A stretch of DNA of 64,000 nucleotides from Clostridia bacterium (GCA_900756545.1 CAAEKO010000034.1:49784-113783), one strand, 5' to 3'. Shown: positions 39,887 to 49,008, numbered from the stretch's first letter. Program-made: numbers and translations. The notes: a model not told the origin generated them from the letters alone.

Positions 39887-40852
39887 ATGCCACAATTTAT
39901 TTTAAAGCATGAATATGTCCCTGTTTCTACTTATTTTATAGAACATCATCTAAAAGAAGCAAACGGGACGTTTGTTAAGGTATATTTATACGCGTTGAAT
40001 CTGGCTTTCGGAGGTAGAAATGTTGAAACCAGCTACATCGCCCAGCAGCTGGATATTCTGGAAAGCGACGTCCTGCAGGCCTTTGCGCATTGGGAGAAGG
40101 CCGGCGTAATGCAGGAAACAGACGGTACATATGAATTCGGGACGGGAGGAAAATCTCTCCGGCAGGAGAAGGCCGTTCAGGAACAGGCCGGCAACACTGG
40201 CCGTGAAAAATATGAAAGCGCCGACGTGGCGGTGGCAGTTTCCCATGACAAGCATCTTTCCGAAATGCTTCAGATTTCGGAACAGCTTTTGGGGCGCACA
40301 CTGTCCAGCCAGGATGCCGAAACACTCTACTGGTTTTACGATGAGCTGAGGTTCACCCCAGAGGTTGTTTTAATGCTGCTGGAATACTGCGTCTCCAAAG
40401 GAAAGACGAATATGAACTACATAGAAAAAGTAGCGATCGGGTGGCATGAGGCCGGAATCTCTACCATGGAGCAGGTAACCCAGTACATTGAAGCTGAACA
40501 GGAAAAGGGCAACTATCTCCGGGCTATCCGCAAAATCATGGGGCTTACAGACCGGGCGCTTAGTCAAAGCGAGGAGCAATATCTGATGAAATGGCGCAAA
40601 GAATGCGACATGAGCGAGGAGATGGTGGCGTTGGCTTACGAGTACTGCATTATTCAGACCGCCAAGCTGTCTTTCCCCTACATGGATAAGATCATCGCCC
40701 GCTGGAATCGGCAGGGCATCAAGACTGTTCTGCAGGCAGAGGAGGATAACCGGGCCTTCCGGGAGAAAAACACGCCCGGCGCCCAGTTCGGCGCCGCTCC
40801 AGACCACAATGAGCTGGCACAGATCGCCCGCCGCCGGATAGAGAAAAATTGA
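39887..40852 (+). CDS. DnaD domain protein
   Basis: 321 residues. The N-terminal winged-helix region (about 1-85: V-S-T-Y-F-I, V-K-V-Y-L-Y-A-L) is followed by two DnaD/DnaB-like helical domains (about 120-200 and 210-285), each ending in the Y-I-E/D-K-I/V-A-x-x-W signature (N-Y-I-E-K-V-A-I-G-W-H; P-Y-M-D-K-I-I-A-R-W-N). DnaD-like proteins help load the replicative helicase. No dnaC-like partner is directly downstream, which is unusual. A weak Shine-Dalgarno (GGAAG) precedes the ATG. Confidence 0.88.
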   Translation: MPQFILKHEYVPVSTYFIEHHLKEANGTFVKVYLYALNLAFGGRNVETSYIAQQLDILESDVLQAFAHWEKAGVMQETDGTYEFGTGGKSLRQEKAVQEQAGNTGREKYESADVAVAVSHDKHLSEMLQISEQLLGRTLSSQDAETLYWFYDELRFTPEVVLMLLEYCVSKGKTNMNYIEKVAIGWHEAGISTMEQVTQYIEAEQEKGNYLRAIRKIMGLTDRALSQSEEQYLMKWRKECDMSEEMVALAYEYCIIQTAKLSFPYMDKIIARWNRQGIKTVLQAEEDNRAFREKNTPGAQFGAAPDHNELAQIARRRIEKN

Positions 40853-40953
40853 GAAAAGCAAGAAAACCGGAAGGCGTATGATATAATAGATTTATTATAC
40901 TTCGGTATGGTTCTGCAGTAGAGTGTTTGCGTCTTTTTCACGGATGCAATACT

Positions 40954-41130
40954 CTACTTTTTTAGTTCAGAATACATTTTTTCAATACCACACCTAATGG
41001 TCTGTACTCTTGTTTCTAAGTTTTTAGCTGCAACCGTGTCCAATTTCTTTAAAGCTGCATCATCAAGCCTGAAGGCATGCTGCGTTGACTTTGGATTACT
41101 GGATTTCGGTCTGCCAGTACGTGGGTTCAT
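40954..41130 (-). CDS. 58-residue ribbon-helix-helix-like small protein
   Basis: ATG 41130 has GGGAGGTG 5 nt upstream, and the stop codon is at 40954-40956. The sequence begins M-N-P-R-T-G-R-P-K, then T-Q-H-A-F-R-L-D-D-A-A-L-K-K-L-D and a C-terminal helix, the pattern of small RHH repressors or adaptors found on mobile elements. It stands alone between dnaD and the HD gene on the opposite strand, with a perfect ribosome-binding site, so I take it as real. It may be the relic of an inserted element. Confidence 0.7.
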   Translation of the reverse strand: MNPRTGRPKSSNPKSTQHAFRLDDAALKKLDTVAAKNLETRVQTIRCGIEKMYSELKK

Positions 41131-41477
41131 TTTCTCACCTCCCTATATAATCTTAAATTTTCTTTGATTTACTTCGTTTTTCTTACAATTTCAAAAGTTT
41201 CATAATGAGTTTATGGATAAAATCATTGTATCTGATTGATTTCAGTACGATTTTTAAGTAAAATGGGTGCAAAAATCAAAGCGTCGTTGTTTTTTGAATG
41301 GCACTTTGGTATTCCACTTTACTTACAGCAGCTAAACCTCCCATGTCTACAGGGTCGTTGCCCTAAATTCCTTCGTTCTGCTTATCCATAAGGTGGCGTC
41401 AGCTTATGCTCACTTTTGCCGCTGTATAAATATTAATCATATGCCACTGCATAACTCCGCCAAACTATAATTTCTGG
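41131..41477. other. Gene-free stretch upstream of the HD-domain gene
   Basis: About 350 bp, patchy in composition, with no supported gene or strong hairpin. It may be degraded insertion DNA related to the small RHH gene beside it. Confidence 0.4.
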
Positions 41478-41506
41478 TTTACAATTTTGGAAGGATATAG
41501 TATAAT
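41478..41506 (+). promoter_or_regulatory. Promoter of the HD-domain gene
   Basis: TTTACA (41478-41483), 17-bp spacer, TATAAT (41501-41506), 33 bp before the ATG. Confidence 0.75.
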
Positions 41507-41538
41507 AGAGAAAAATAAAAGAATGGATAGATGTTGAT

Positions 41539-42126
41539 ATGGAAATAAGAGGTAAATTTATAGAAATCTATAACCGCTGCATCCACCGGGAGGGCGCGGA
41601 TAAGCTGCTGGCATATCTGGAATCCCCGGCCAGCGATTTCTTCACAGCCCCAGCCAGCGCCAGGTATCACGGTGCATATGCCGGCGGTCTGGCGGAGCAC
41701 AGCTTGAATGTTTATGAATGTTTGGCAGATTATCTAGCCCGGGAACGGGTGCGGAAAACCTACGGCCTCCAGGTTCCGGAGGAAAGCGTTGCCATCTCTG
41801 CCCTTCTCCACGATCTATGCAAGATTAACTGCTATAAACCGGGATTTCGGAATGTAAAAGATGACAGCGGCGTATGGAATAAAGTGCCTACATATGATTT
41901 TGACGACCGGCTTCCCTATGGCCACGGAGAAAAATCCGTCTATATTATTACTGGTTTTATGCGTCTGACCCGTGAGGAGGCCTTTGCCATCCGGTACCAC
42001 ATGGGCTTTTCCGGCAACGAAGATCCTCGGAATGTGGGAAACGCTTTTGAGATGTTTCCTCTGGCCTTTGCTCTGGCAACGGCAGACATGGAAGCCACCT
42101 ATTTTCTGGAGGGGAAGAAAAAATAG
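41539..42126 (+). CDS. HD-domain phosphohydrolase-like protein
   Basis: 195 residues. The metal-binding HD pattern is visible: A-E-H-S-L-N near residue 53, L-L-H-D-L-C-K-I-N near 95, and late His residues in G-H-G-E-K-S (near 130) and R-Y-H-M-G (near 153). The fold suggests hydrolysis of a nucleotide or phosphate ester; the substrate is unknown. Many Clostridia carry this stand-alone HD protein. The zinc-ribbon gene follows 25 bp later with its own AAGGAGG. Confidence 0.8.
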   Translation: MEIRGKFIEIYNRCIHREGADKLLAYLESPASDFFTAPASARYHGAYAGGLAEHSLNVYECLADYLARERVRKTYGLQVPEESVAISALLHDLCKINCYKPGFRNVKDDSGVWNKVPTYDFDDRLPYGHGEKSVYIITGFMRLTREEAFAIRYHMGFSGNEDPRNVGNAFEMFPLAFALATADMEATYFLEGKKK

Positions 42127-42150
42127 CGTTATTAAAAGGAGGACTCGGCT

Positions 42151-42609
42151 ATGAAAATCTGTCCAAAATGCGGGGCGGATAATCCGAATACTGCAACGTT
42201 CTGCTCGGAATGCCTATTTCCGTTTATCGACACTAAGCCCACTATAGAAACAGATTCGGAAATATTTTTCCGACAAGAGGAGAAACGGCAGCGGCACAGA
42301 AAAACTTTGGCTCTTCTTGTAATTCCCATTTATTACATAGTGTATATTGCCTTTTCGATTAAATACATCATGGATGGAAGCTGGTTTTGTGCCCTGCTAT
42401 TTCCATTGATATTTCCTATTTTATACTATCTGATGATGTTCAAGGCAGACTGCCTGTTCAAATTGGAACACATTCTTTACATTGACAATATTGACAATGT
42501 GAATATATCCGACTGGTACTATATGGGGAACAAAATCGGAGCTGCCTTACTAATCATTATGGGACTGGCATTAATTACAGCTCCATGTCTTCCATTTTGG
42601 AGTTTGTAA
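42151..42609 (+). CDS. Zinc-ribbon membrane protein
   Basis: 152 residues. An N-terminal zinc ribbon (C-P-K-C-G near 4-8, C-S-E-C near 18-22) faces the cytosol. A charged linker with R-Q-E-E-K-R-Q-R-H-R and three hydrophobic segments follow (about 50-68, 75-95, 128-148). No function recognised. It is probably cotranscribed with the HD gene. Confidence 0.8.
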   Translation: MKICPKCGADNPNTATFCSECLFPFIDTKPTIETDSEIFFRQEEKRQRHRKTLALLVIPIYYIVYIAFSIKYIMDGSWFCALLFPLIFPILYYLMMFKADCLFKLEHILYIDNIDNVNISDWYYMGNKIGAALLIIMGLALITAPCLPFWSL

Positions 42610-42697
42610 TCAAAAAAATCGCTCGGCAAAGTGCATAACTGAATTTCTGGTCTAAAATACTTTATACCGTCTGTCAATTTTTTATCTATCTAAAAAA

Positions 42698-42721
42698 TGG
42701 CTGTCGCAAAAGCGACAGCCA
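42698..42721. terminator. Terminator between zinc-ribbon gene and hydA
   Basis: A perfect 10-bp stem (42698-42707 with 42712-42721) with an AAAA loop, A-rich upstream on the plus strand, so it most likely ends the minus-strand hydrogenase operon (T tract at 42691-42697 on that strand). Confidence 0.75.
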
Positions 42722-42741
42722 CTTAATTATCAATCAATTTT

Positions 42742-44481
42742 TTAGAACAACCCTCTGTCATGATAGTGTGTGTGAAGCAATTCGTGTGCTTTATGAGAAC
42801 CCGGTTTCTCCAAAAACTCCTTATAAAGTAATTGGATATCCGGATTTTCGTGACTCTTACGGATGGGGGAGTTTGCGTCCTCTGTATAAAGAGCCTTGGC
42901 GCGTTCCGCCTTTACATTCACACCCATCTGCGTTTTAGCGGAGCATATCGGCTGTCCGCCGCCGGTTACACAGCCGCCGGGGCAAGCCATGATTTCAATA
43001 AACTCATATTCTTTCTCACCGGCGCGGATAGAATCTAAAAGCGCCCGGGCGTTGCCCAATCCATGGGCAATGGCAACCCGTACATCCTTGCCGCCCAGTG
43101 TAACGGTGGCCTCCTTGATGCCCTCTGTACCGCGGACAGCGGCAAATTCAATATTATCCAATGGTTTGTTTTCCACAACCTCTGCCACAGTACGCAAGGC
43201 TGCTTCCATAACGCCGCCTGTAGCGCCAAAAATCACGCCTGCGCCGGTCGCCTCTTCAAAGGGCTGGTCAAATTTTTCCTCCGGCAGGAGATTGAACTGA
43301 ATACCCGCCTGCTTGATCATTCGTGCCAGCTCCCGTGTAGAAATAACAGCGTCAACGTCGCGCAGGGATTCTACTTCCATTTCAGGACGGCGTGCTTCAA
43401 ATTTCTTCGCCACACAGGGCATAACAGAAACGACAAACATCTTTTTCGGATCAATGTCATGCTTTTTAGCGTAGTAGGATTTTAATATCGCGCCAAACAT
43501 CTGATGGGGGGATTTACAGCTGGATAAATTATCCAAAAAGTCCGGGAAATTGTGCTCACAGAACTTGATCCAACCTGGGCTGCAGGAAGTGATCATAGGC
43601 AGCTTGCCGCCGTTCTGTATACGCTCCAAAAGCTCCGTGCCCTCTTCCATGATAGTCAAATCTGCGCCCGTATCTGTATCAAATACCGCGTCAAAGCCCA
43701 ACCGACGCAGAGCCGCAGCCATTTTTCCAGTGACTGGCGTGCCAATAGGCAGGCCAAATTCTTCACCCAATGCCGCACGGACAGCCGGCGCAGTCTGCAC
43801 GATTACATATTTACTGTCATCAGCTAAAGCCTTCCAAACATCGTCTGTATTATCCTTTTCGCGCAGCGCACCCACAGGACAGGCTGTGATACACTGGCCG
43901 CAGTTTACACAGGCCGTTTCACCCAGGGGCATATCAAACGCACAGCCAATTTTTGTGGCAAACCCGCGGCCCACCGCGTCGATTACACCTACAGTCTGGA
44001 TATTTTTACACATATTCACGCACCGGCGGCACAGTACACATTTATTGTTATCCCGTACCACTGAGGTAGAAACATTATCAATTTCATACTCATTCCGCAT
44101 ACCGTCAAAAGCGATATCAGTGATTCCCAGCTCCTCACTAAGAGTTTGAAGCTCACAGTGCTTGTTCCGGATACAGGTCAGGCACTTGCGGTCATGATTA
44201 GAGAGAAGCAGTTCAAGAGTAGCCTTGCGCGCTTCCTTTACTTTTGGAGAATGGGTTAGAACCTCAATTCCTTCGGCAACCGGGTACACGCAGGCGGCCT
44301 GCAGCGCGCGGGCGCCAACGATCTCCACAACGCACATCCGGCAGGAGCCGGTTTCCGAAACATCTTTTAAATAACAAAGGGTCGGAATATCGATACCCGC
44401 TTCCCGCGCAGCCTGCAATACCGTGTAGCCCTTAGGCACACTGACAGGCTGTCCGTTGATTTTCAAATTTACCATATCCAT
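42742..44481 (-). CDS. hydA: [FeFe] hydrogenase catalytic subunit HydA
   Basis: 579 residues. In order: an N-terminal [2Fe-2S] domain (C-Y-L-K-D...C-R-M-C), a His/Cys [4Fe-4S] site (H-D-R-K-C-L-T-C-I-R-N-K-H-C near 95), two ferredoxin clusters (C-V-L-C-R-R-C-V-N-M-C; C-V-N-C-G-Q-C-I-T-A-C-P), the H-cluster domain with L1 T-S-C-S-P-G-W (near 300), L2 M-P-C-V-A-K-K-F-E (near 355) and L3 M-A-C-P-G-G-C-V-T-G-G-G-Q-P (near 505), and the small-subunit tail. It reduces protons to H2, or the reverse, with electrons from NADH and ferredoxin through HydB/HydC. It is last in the operon, 30 bp after hydB. Confidence 0.96.
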   Translation of the reverse strand: MDMVNLKINGQPVSVPKGYTVLQAAREAGIDIPTLCYLKDVSETGSCRMCVVEIVGARALQAACVYPVAEGIEVLTHSPKVKEARKATLELLLSNHDRKCLTCIRNKHCELQTLSEELGITDIAFDGMRNEYEIDNVSTSVVRDNNKCVLCRRCVNMCKNIQTVGVIDAVGRGFATKIGCAFDMPLGETACVNCGQCITACPVGALREKDNTDDVWKALADDSKYVIVQTAPAVRAALGEEFGLPIGTPVTGKMAAALRRLGFDAVFDTDTGADLTIMEEGTELLERIQNGGKLPMITSCSPGWIKFCEHNFPDFLDNLSSCKSPHQMFGAILKSYYAKKHDIDPKKMFVVSVMPCVAKKFEARRPEMEVESLRDVDAVISTRELARMIKQAGIQFNLLPEEKFDQPFEEATGAGVIFGATGGVMEAALRTVAEVVENKPLDNIEFAAVRGTEGIKEATVTLGGKDVRVAIAHGLGNARALLDSIRAGEKEYEFIEIMACPGGCVTGGGQPICSAKTQMGVNVKAERAKALYTEDANSPIRKSHENPDIQLLYKEFLEKPGSHKAHELLHTHYHDRGLF

Positions 44482-44511
44482 TATTCTATCTTCATTCCTT
44501 TCCTTTGACTC

Positions 44512-46305
44512 TTACTTTTTGTAAATGGCCTGGAACTTACAAGCATTCATGCAAGCGCCGCACTTAATACATTTGTCCGGATCAATGACAAAAGGCGATT
44601 TAACCTCACCAGAAATGGCGTTAACCGGACACTGGCGTGCGCACAGACTGCAGCCGCGGCATTTCTCGCGGTCGATTACATATCGTGACAGCGCCTTACA
44701 AACGCCTGCCGGACAGACTTTGTCACGGACATGCGCTTCATACTCGTCACGGAAATAACGCAGGGTTGATAGTACCGGGTTTGGCGCAGTCTGACCTAAT
44801 CCGCACATTGCGGAGGCCTTAATACTGTAACACAGCTCCTCCAGCTTGTCAATGTCCTCCATTGTCCCCTTGCCGTCTGTGATTTTGGTCAGCAGTTCAA
44901 GCAGACGCCGCGTACCGATCCGGCAAGGCGCACATTTTCCGCAGGATTCGTCTACTGTAAATTCCAAGAAGAACTTGGCGATATCCACCATACAGTTATC
45001 TTCGTCCATAACGATCAGACCGCCGGACCCCATCATGGATCCGATCTGCATTAGAGAATCGTAATCAATCGGCGTATCCATCAGAGAAGCCGGAATACAG
45101 CCGCCGGAAGGACCGCCGGTCTGGGCAGCCTTAAACTTCTTTCCGTTTGGAATACCGCCGCCGATATCCTCAATAATCTCCCGGAGTGTTGTGCCCATAG
45201 GAATCTCCACAAGGCCGGTATTATTGATCTTGCCGCCAAGGGCGAACACCTTTGTACCTTTGCTCTTCTCTGTACCAATCGACGCGAACCAATCCGCACC
45301 ATTATTAATAATTTGTGTAATATTTGCATAAGTCTCTACATTATTCAACAAGGTCGGTTTCGCCCATAATCCCTTGTTCGCCGGGAACGGCGGACGGGGG
45401 CGCGGTTCGCCGCGCTTGCCTTCGATAGAAGTCATCAAGGCAGTTTCTTCACCGCACACAAATGCGCCGGCGCCCAGACGAAGCTCCAAATCAAAGCAAA
45501 AGTCTGTCCCAAAAATATTGTCACCCAGAAGTCCATATTCCTTGGCCTGCCCTATAGCAATTTCCAGACGCTTAACTGCGATCGGATACTCCGCCCGGAT
45601 GTAGATAAAGCCGCGGTCAGCGCCTACTGCATATGCCGCGATAGCCATAGCCTCAATCACGCTGTGGGGATCGCCCTCCAGGATCGAACGGTCCATGAAT
45701 GCACCAGGGTCGCCTTCATCAGCATTACAAGCAACATATTTCTGGTCACCCTCCGCCGCATATGTAAACTGCCACTTCAAGCCTGTGGAGAATCCCGCGC
45801 CGCCGCGGCCCCGAAGGCCGGACCGCTTGATCTCGTCAATGACCTCTTCCCTTGTCATTTCCGTCAAGGCTTTTCCCAATGCCTTATAGCCATCTAATGC
45901 AATATATTCATCAATATTTTCAGGGTCAATAACGCCGCAGTTCCGCAGAGCAAGCCGGAGCTGCTTTTTGTAAAAGTCCACTTCGTTTAGACTCTTAATA
46001 TCATCTTCCTCTACAGTTTCCTGATACAACAGGCGTTTTACGATACGCCCCTTAAGCAGGTGTTCGGAAACGATTTCCTTTACATCCTCTACCTGTACAC
46101 GGCTGTAAAAAGCTCCCTCGGGGTAAACGATCATAATTGGCCCCAGAGCGCAAAGTCCGAAGCAGCCTGTCTTGATCACTTTAATTTCTTTATCCAACCC
46201 GAATGCTTTGAGCTGTGTTTCCATTTCCTTGATAATGGCCTCACTGCCTGAGGAGGTACAGCCCGTACCACCGCAGCATAACACGTGACCTCTAACCATA
46301 TCCAT
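44512..46305 (-). CDS. hydB: NADH-binding hydrogenase subunit HydB (NuoF-like)
   Basis: About 597 residues from ATG 46305; ATGs at 46326 and 46317 are in frame but fit the AAAGGA site worse. A thioredoxin-like [2Fe-2S] domain (C-G-G-T-G-C near 10, T-G-C-F-G-L-C near 47) is followed by the NuoF core with NADH/FMN loop (G-L-R-G-R-G-G-A-G-F near 165, E-E-T-A-L near 290), a [4Fe-4S] site (C-G-K-C-A-P-C-R near 460), and two C-terminal ferredoxin clusters (C-R-G-C-S-L-C-A-R-Q-C-P; C-I-K-C-G-A-C-M-N-A-C). This layout is that of bifurcating hydrogenases, passing NADH electrons toward HydA and ferredoxin. Confidence 0.94.
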   Translation of the reverse strand: MDMVRGHVLCCGGTGCTSSGSEAIIKEMETQLKAFGLDKEIKVIKTGCFGLCALGPIMIVYPEGAFYSRVQVEDVKEIVSEHLLKGRIVKRLLYQETVEEDDIKSLNEVDFYKKQLRLALRNCGVIDPENIDEYIALDGYKALGKALTEMTREEVIDEIKRSGLRGRGGAGFSTGLKWQFTYAAEGDQKYVACNADEGDPGAFMDRSILEGDPHSVIEAMAIAAYAVGADRGFIYIRAEYPIAVKRLEIAIGQAKEYGLLGDNIFGTDFCFDLELRLGAGAFVCGEETALMTSIEGKRGEPRPRPPFPANKGLWAKPTLLNNVETYANITQIINNGADWFASIGTEKSKGTKVFALGGKINNTGLVEIPMGTTLREIIEDIGGGIPNGKKFKAAQTGGPSGGCIPASLMDTPIDYDSLMQIGSMMGSGGLIVMDEDNCMVDIAKFFLEFTVDESCGKCAPCRIGTRRLLELLTKITDGKGTMEDIDKLEELCYSIKASAMCGLGQTAPNPVLSTLRYFRDEYEAHVRDKVCPAGVCKALSRYVIDREKCRGCSLCARQCPVNAISGEVKSPFVIDPDKCIKCGACMNACKFQAIYKK

Positions 46306-46347
46306 GTTTTTTACCATTCCTTTCATTTTTCCCGTCAGAACCGGGGA

Positions 46348-46713
46348 TTATTGTGCTGCGCCGATGGTGTATTCCGCAACCGGCCTGCCATTAACAATAT
46401 GTTCGGCAACCACCTGCTTTGCCTTTTCCGGCGTCATTTTCACATATGTGACCTTTTCCTGACCGGGAACGAGTACTTCAACAATCGGCTCTAAGCGGCA
46501 CATGCCGATACATCCTGTCTGGACAACAGAAACATGATCTAAGTTCCGTTTTGCCACTTCCTCCACAAACGTACTCATAACCGGGCGCGCGCCTGCCGCA
46601 ATCCCGCAGGTTGCCATGCCTACAATAATCCGGACTGCATTGGTATCCTTACGCATAGTCACACCTGAAGCAGCCCTTTTTCTAATTTCTTCTAATTCAG
46701 CTAAACTTTTCAT
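46348..46713 (-). CDS. [2Fe-2S] thioredoxin-like ferredoxin of the hydrogenase operon
   Basis: 121 residues from ATG 46713, with AGGAGG 10 nt upstream; its ATG overlaps the preceding stop (ATGA). Cluster cysteines are in M-A-T-C-G-I-A-A-G (near 35) and T-G-C-I-G-M-C (near 70), the same fold as the N-terminus of HydB. It likely serves as an extra electron carrier or docking subunit of the complex. Confidence 0.9.
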   Translation of the reverse strand: MKSLAELEEIRKRAASGVTMRKDTNAVRIIVGMATCGIAAGARPVMSTFVEEVAKRNLDHVSVVQTGCIGMCRLEPIVEVLVPGQEKVTYVKMTPEKAKQVVAEHIVNGRPVAEYTIGAAQ

Positions 46714-47267
46714 TCTGCCAAACCCTCCTGATATAAACTTTGTTCGCCGTCCCGCAGATATTCCAGAAGCCACAAAAGAACCTCCGGCTCGCCCAGCGGT
46801 ACGCCGCCTAAAATTGCCTTAATTTCACGTGTGTCTGCCGAAAACGACTTTTCGTTCACAGTATGCCGGTAGACAAAATCTACTTTCTCATGGGATGTTA
46901 TCAGGCCGTGCATGGTCTCAGCCATATCACCCAAAGGCTGACGGTCAATGTGAGAATAACCAAACAGGGCCGTTACTGCCGTCCCTTCGCCTACTGCGGA
47001 TGTAATCTGCAGACTGCCGCCGCACGCTTCACAAGCGTGCTTTAACAGTGGAATCCCGAGACCGACCTTGCGCGTAGTGCGGCTGGTCGTGAAGGGATCC
47101 ATCACTTTATCAATAAAGTCTTTGGACATACCCCTGCCGTTATCTGTAATTATAAACTTCAGAAAATCCGCCGCGGCATCCTCCGTGATTTCTATTGTAA
47201 TCACTCCAGCACCAGCAGAAATAGAATTCTGCACAATGTCAAGGATATGTAAAGACAGTTCCTTCAT
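46710..47267 (-). CDS. GHKL ATPase-domain protein in the hydrogenase operon
   Basis: 185 residues. The N box (I-V-Q-N-S-I-S-A-G near 12), G1 (I-T-D-N-G-R-G-M near 40) and G2 (G-L-G-I-P-L-L near 70) of the histidine-kinase ATP-binding fold are intact, but there is no phospho-accepting His domain. Genes of this kind are regularly found between nuoE-like and nuoF-like genes in clostridial hydrogenase operons. Their function is not known; a regulatory kinase or anti-sigma role is possible. Confidence 0.88.
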   Translation of the reverse strand: MKELSLHILDIVQNSISAGAGVITIEITEDAAADFLKFIITDNGRGMSKDFIDKVMDPFTTSRTTRKVGLGIPLLKHACEACGGSLQITSAVGEGTAVTALFGYSHIDRQPLGDMAETMHGLITSHEKVDFVYRHTVNEKSFSADTREIKAILGGVPLGEPEVLLWLLEYLRDGEQSLYQEGLAE

Positions 47268-47279
47268 TCTCTCACCTGT

Positions 47280-47771
47280 TTATTCATATTTTTGCAGAAT
47301 ACCCGGAATTTCCTCCACAGTCAGACGGCCGTAAACATCGTCATTAATCGTGATAACCGGAGCAAGGCCGCAGGCGCCGATGCAGCGTGTAGCGTCCAGA
47401 GAAAACTTTCCGTCCGGCGTACATTCGCCCACATCGATTTTCAGGATTTCCTTGATTTTTTCCAGAATATCGCCGGAGCCCTTTACATAACAGGCCGTGC
47501 CAAGACAGACGCCGATCTGATAAACGCCCTTAGGATTCAGCGAGAACTGGGCGTAAAAGGTAACGATTCCGTAAATCTCGGCCAACGGTACGTTCAGGCC
47601 AACAGAAATCATCTTCTGTACTTCAATGGGCAGATAACCGTAGATTTCCTGCGCCTCATGTAGAACAGGGATCGTCGCTCCCTCTTGATCCTTGTGGCGT
47701 TCAATCACCGCCATGAGCTGCTCTTCCTGCTCTTTTGTGCCCAAAAAAGGCAGCGTATTTTTTTTCTCCAT
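47280..47771 (-). CDS. hydC: Hydrogenase subunit HydC (NuoE-like)
   Basis: 163 residues from ATG 47771, with AGAGGAGG about 9 nt upstream. The [2Fe-2S] cysteines are C-L-G-T-A-C (near 85) and C-I-G-A-C-G (near 130), in the NuoE thioredoxin fold; I-Y-G-Y-L-P and I-V-T-F-Y-A-Q-F are family signatures. It is first in the hydC-HATPase-ferredoxin-hydB-hydA unit. Confidence 0.93.
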   Translation of the reverse strand: MEKKNTLPFLGTKEQEEQLMAVIERHKDQEGATIPVLHEAQEIYGYLPIEVQKMISVGLNVPLAEIYGIVTFYAQFSLNPKGVYQIGVCLGTACYVKGSGDILEKIKEILKIDVGECTPDGKFSLDATRCIGACGLAPVITINDDVYGRLTVEEIPGILQKYE

Positions 47772-47873
47772 CAATAGTCCTCCTCTTCTTTGAAAGTCCT
47801 TGCCGAAAAATCCGAAGTTCCCCGGCAAAAACTGATATCCGTCATAGATACGGTTATGTCAAAATCATATAGC

Positions 47874-47902
47874 ATTATATGGATTTGACATAAAAATATC
47901 AA
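47874..47902 (-). promoter_or_regulatory. Promoter of the hydrogenase operon
   Basis: On the minus strand TTGATA (47897-47902), 17 bp, TATAAT (47874-47879), about 100 bp before the hydC start. Several AT-rich TTGACAT/TTGATAT-like words crowd this 120-bp gap. They could be binding sites for a redox regulator, but I cannot assign one. Confidence 0.65.
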
Positions 47903-47949
47903 TATCGCATATAATTATATCAATTCCACATCAAAAAATCCAGTAATAA

Positions 47950-48663
47950 TCATAAAATATTTTCTTCTAATGTGCACAAATATTTGACAGCATCTTCGGC
48001 ATTTTTAGACAAAAGTTCAATTTGATATAGCGGCTCAGCAATATCCTCCAAATAATGGGCGTCGGAGTTGGTCAAAATCTTGTATTTTTTATAGTCTATC
48101 TCCAGCTTCTCCCTGTTCCGTCCAGTGATCTCAACAGCAGAAACCGGAAGATCCGGCGGGATCATTCCCAGATTTGCCAAAATACTGTAGCTTTGCCTGT
48201 CGATATGCGCTGGAACTGCTATGCCGCCATATTCTTTGGCCAGCCGAAACACACTGGAAATATCCAAAGTAGTAGCGCTGACCAAAAGTGTTTCTTCTTC
48301 ACCAATAATTTCATCTTCAGCATCCATATAATATTGGTTCCCGAAAATCTCCGCTTTGTTTGCAATCGGCGGCAGGTGCCGCCGGATAATACATTCCATA
48401 GCTTCAGCCTTTTCGATATCCGGAAAGTAACAGACTACATGCACCTCCTCCGCTGTTTCTATCTCCATTCCCGGCACAACTATAATTCGGCCCGCCGCCG
48501 CGGTCATGACCGCCCGGACATTGCCGCAGGTATTGTGATCGGTAACAGCGATGATATCCAGCCCTTTGATAATCGCCATATTCACGATATTGTTAGGGGT
48601 CATATCCTTGTCGCCGCATGGGGAAAGTGCGGAATGGATATGCATGTCATAATAGTATTTCAT
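47950..48663 (-). CDS. PHP-domain phosphoesterase
   Basis: 237 residues. Metal-binding PHP motifs: Y-D-M-H-I-H-S-A-L-S-P-C-G-D at the N-terminus, A-V-T-D-H-N-T-C-G near 40, P-G-M-E-I-E-T near 65, V-P-A-H-I-D-R near 155 and S-D-A-H near 200. It overlaps the DRTGG gene by 4 nt (ATGA). A PHP gene beside hydrogenase genes recalls HfsA of the Thermoanaerobacterium hfs cluster. Its substrate is unknown. Confidence 0.88.
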   Translation of the reverse strand: MKYYYDMHIHSALSPCGDKDMTPNNIVNMAIIKGLDIIAVTDHNTCGNVRAVMTAAAGRIIVVPGMEIETAEEVHVVCYFPDIEKAEAMECIIRRHLPPIANKAEIFGNQYYMDAEDEIIGEEETLLVSATTLDISSVFRLAKEYGGIAVPAHIDRQSYSILANLGMIPPDLPVSAVEITGRNREKLEIDYKKYKILTNSDAHYLEDIAEPLYQIELLSKNAEDAVKYLCTLEENIL

Positions 48664-48992
48664 ATTCCCAGCCCCGATAGAAGTACTGCCAGCTCATAAG
48701 CCGGCTTATCTGAGCTCAGGATAGGGATGTCCTCCATACTGGCTTTTTTCGCAGTGTTATCATCCGGCATAAAGCCGTCACAGAGCAGAATGCATCCCGC
48801 TTCTGTCAAAGACGCCACAGCCGCCGTATTGATATTCGTCTGAATCGTTATCCAGACGTTGTCTTTCTGTACCCGGCTCATTGCCAAGCTCAAAAGGTCG
48901 CCGATATAACATCCGCTGATAGAACGGTCAAGTCCGCCCTCGCCGCAGATTATTTTTAAGTTCAGCCTTTCAGCAAGCTCTGCTGCAGTCAT
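48660..48992 (-). CDS. DRTGG-domain protein (second copy)
   Basis: 110 residues. The start is ATG 48992, because GGAGG lies 8 nt before it and 1 bp after the preceding stop codon. The fold is that of the DRTGG domain (I-S-G-C-Y-I-G-D-L-L-S-L-A-M near 27, V-W-I-T-I-Q-T-N near 47). It is a distant relative of the gene at 50775-51131 in the same operon. Confidence 0.8.
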   Translation of the reverse strand: MTAAELAERLNLKIICGEGGLDRSISGCYIGDLLSLAMSRVQKDNVWITIQTNINTAAVASLTEAGCILLCDGFMPDDNTAKKASMEDIPILSSDKPAYELAVLLSGLGI

Positions 48993-49008
48993 GCTTTCAA
49001 CCTCCATA

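Noticed and set aside
47829..47949. Possible Rex operator before hydC
   Set aside because: TTGACAT and TTGATAT words are present, but none forms the TTGTnAAnnnnTTnACAA dyad expected for Rex.
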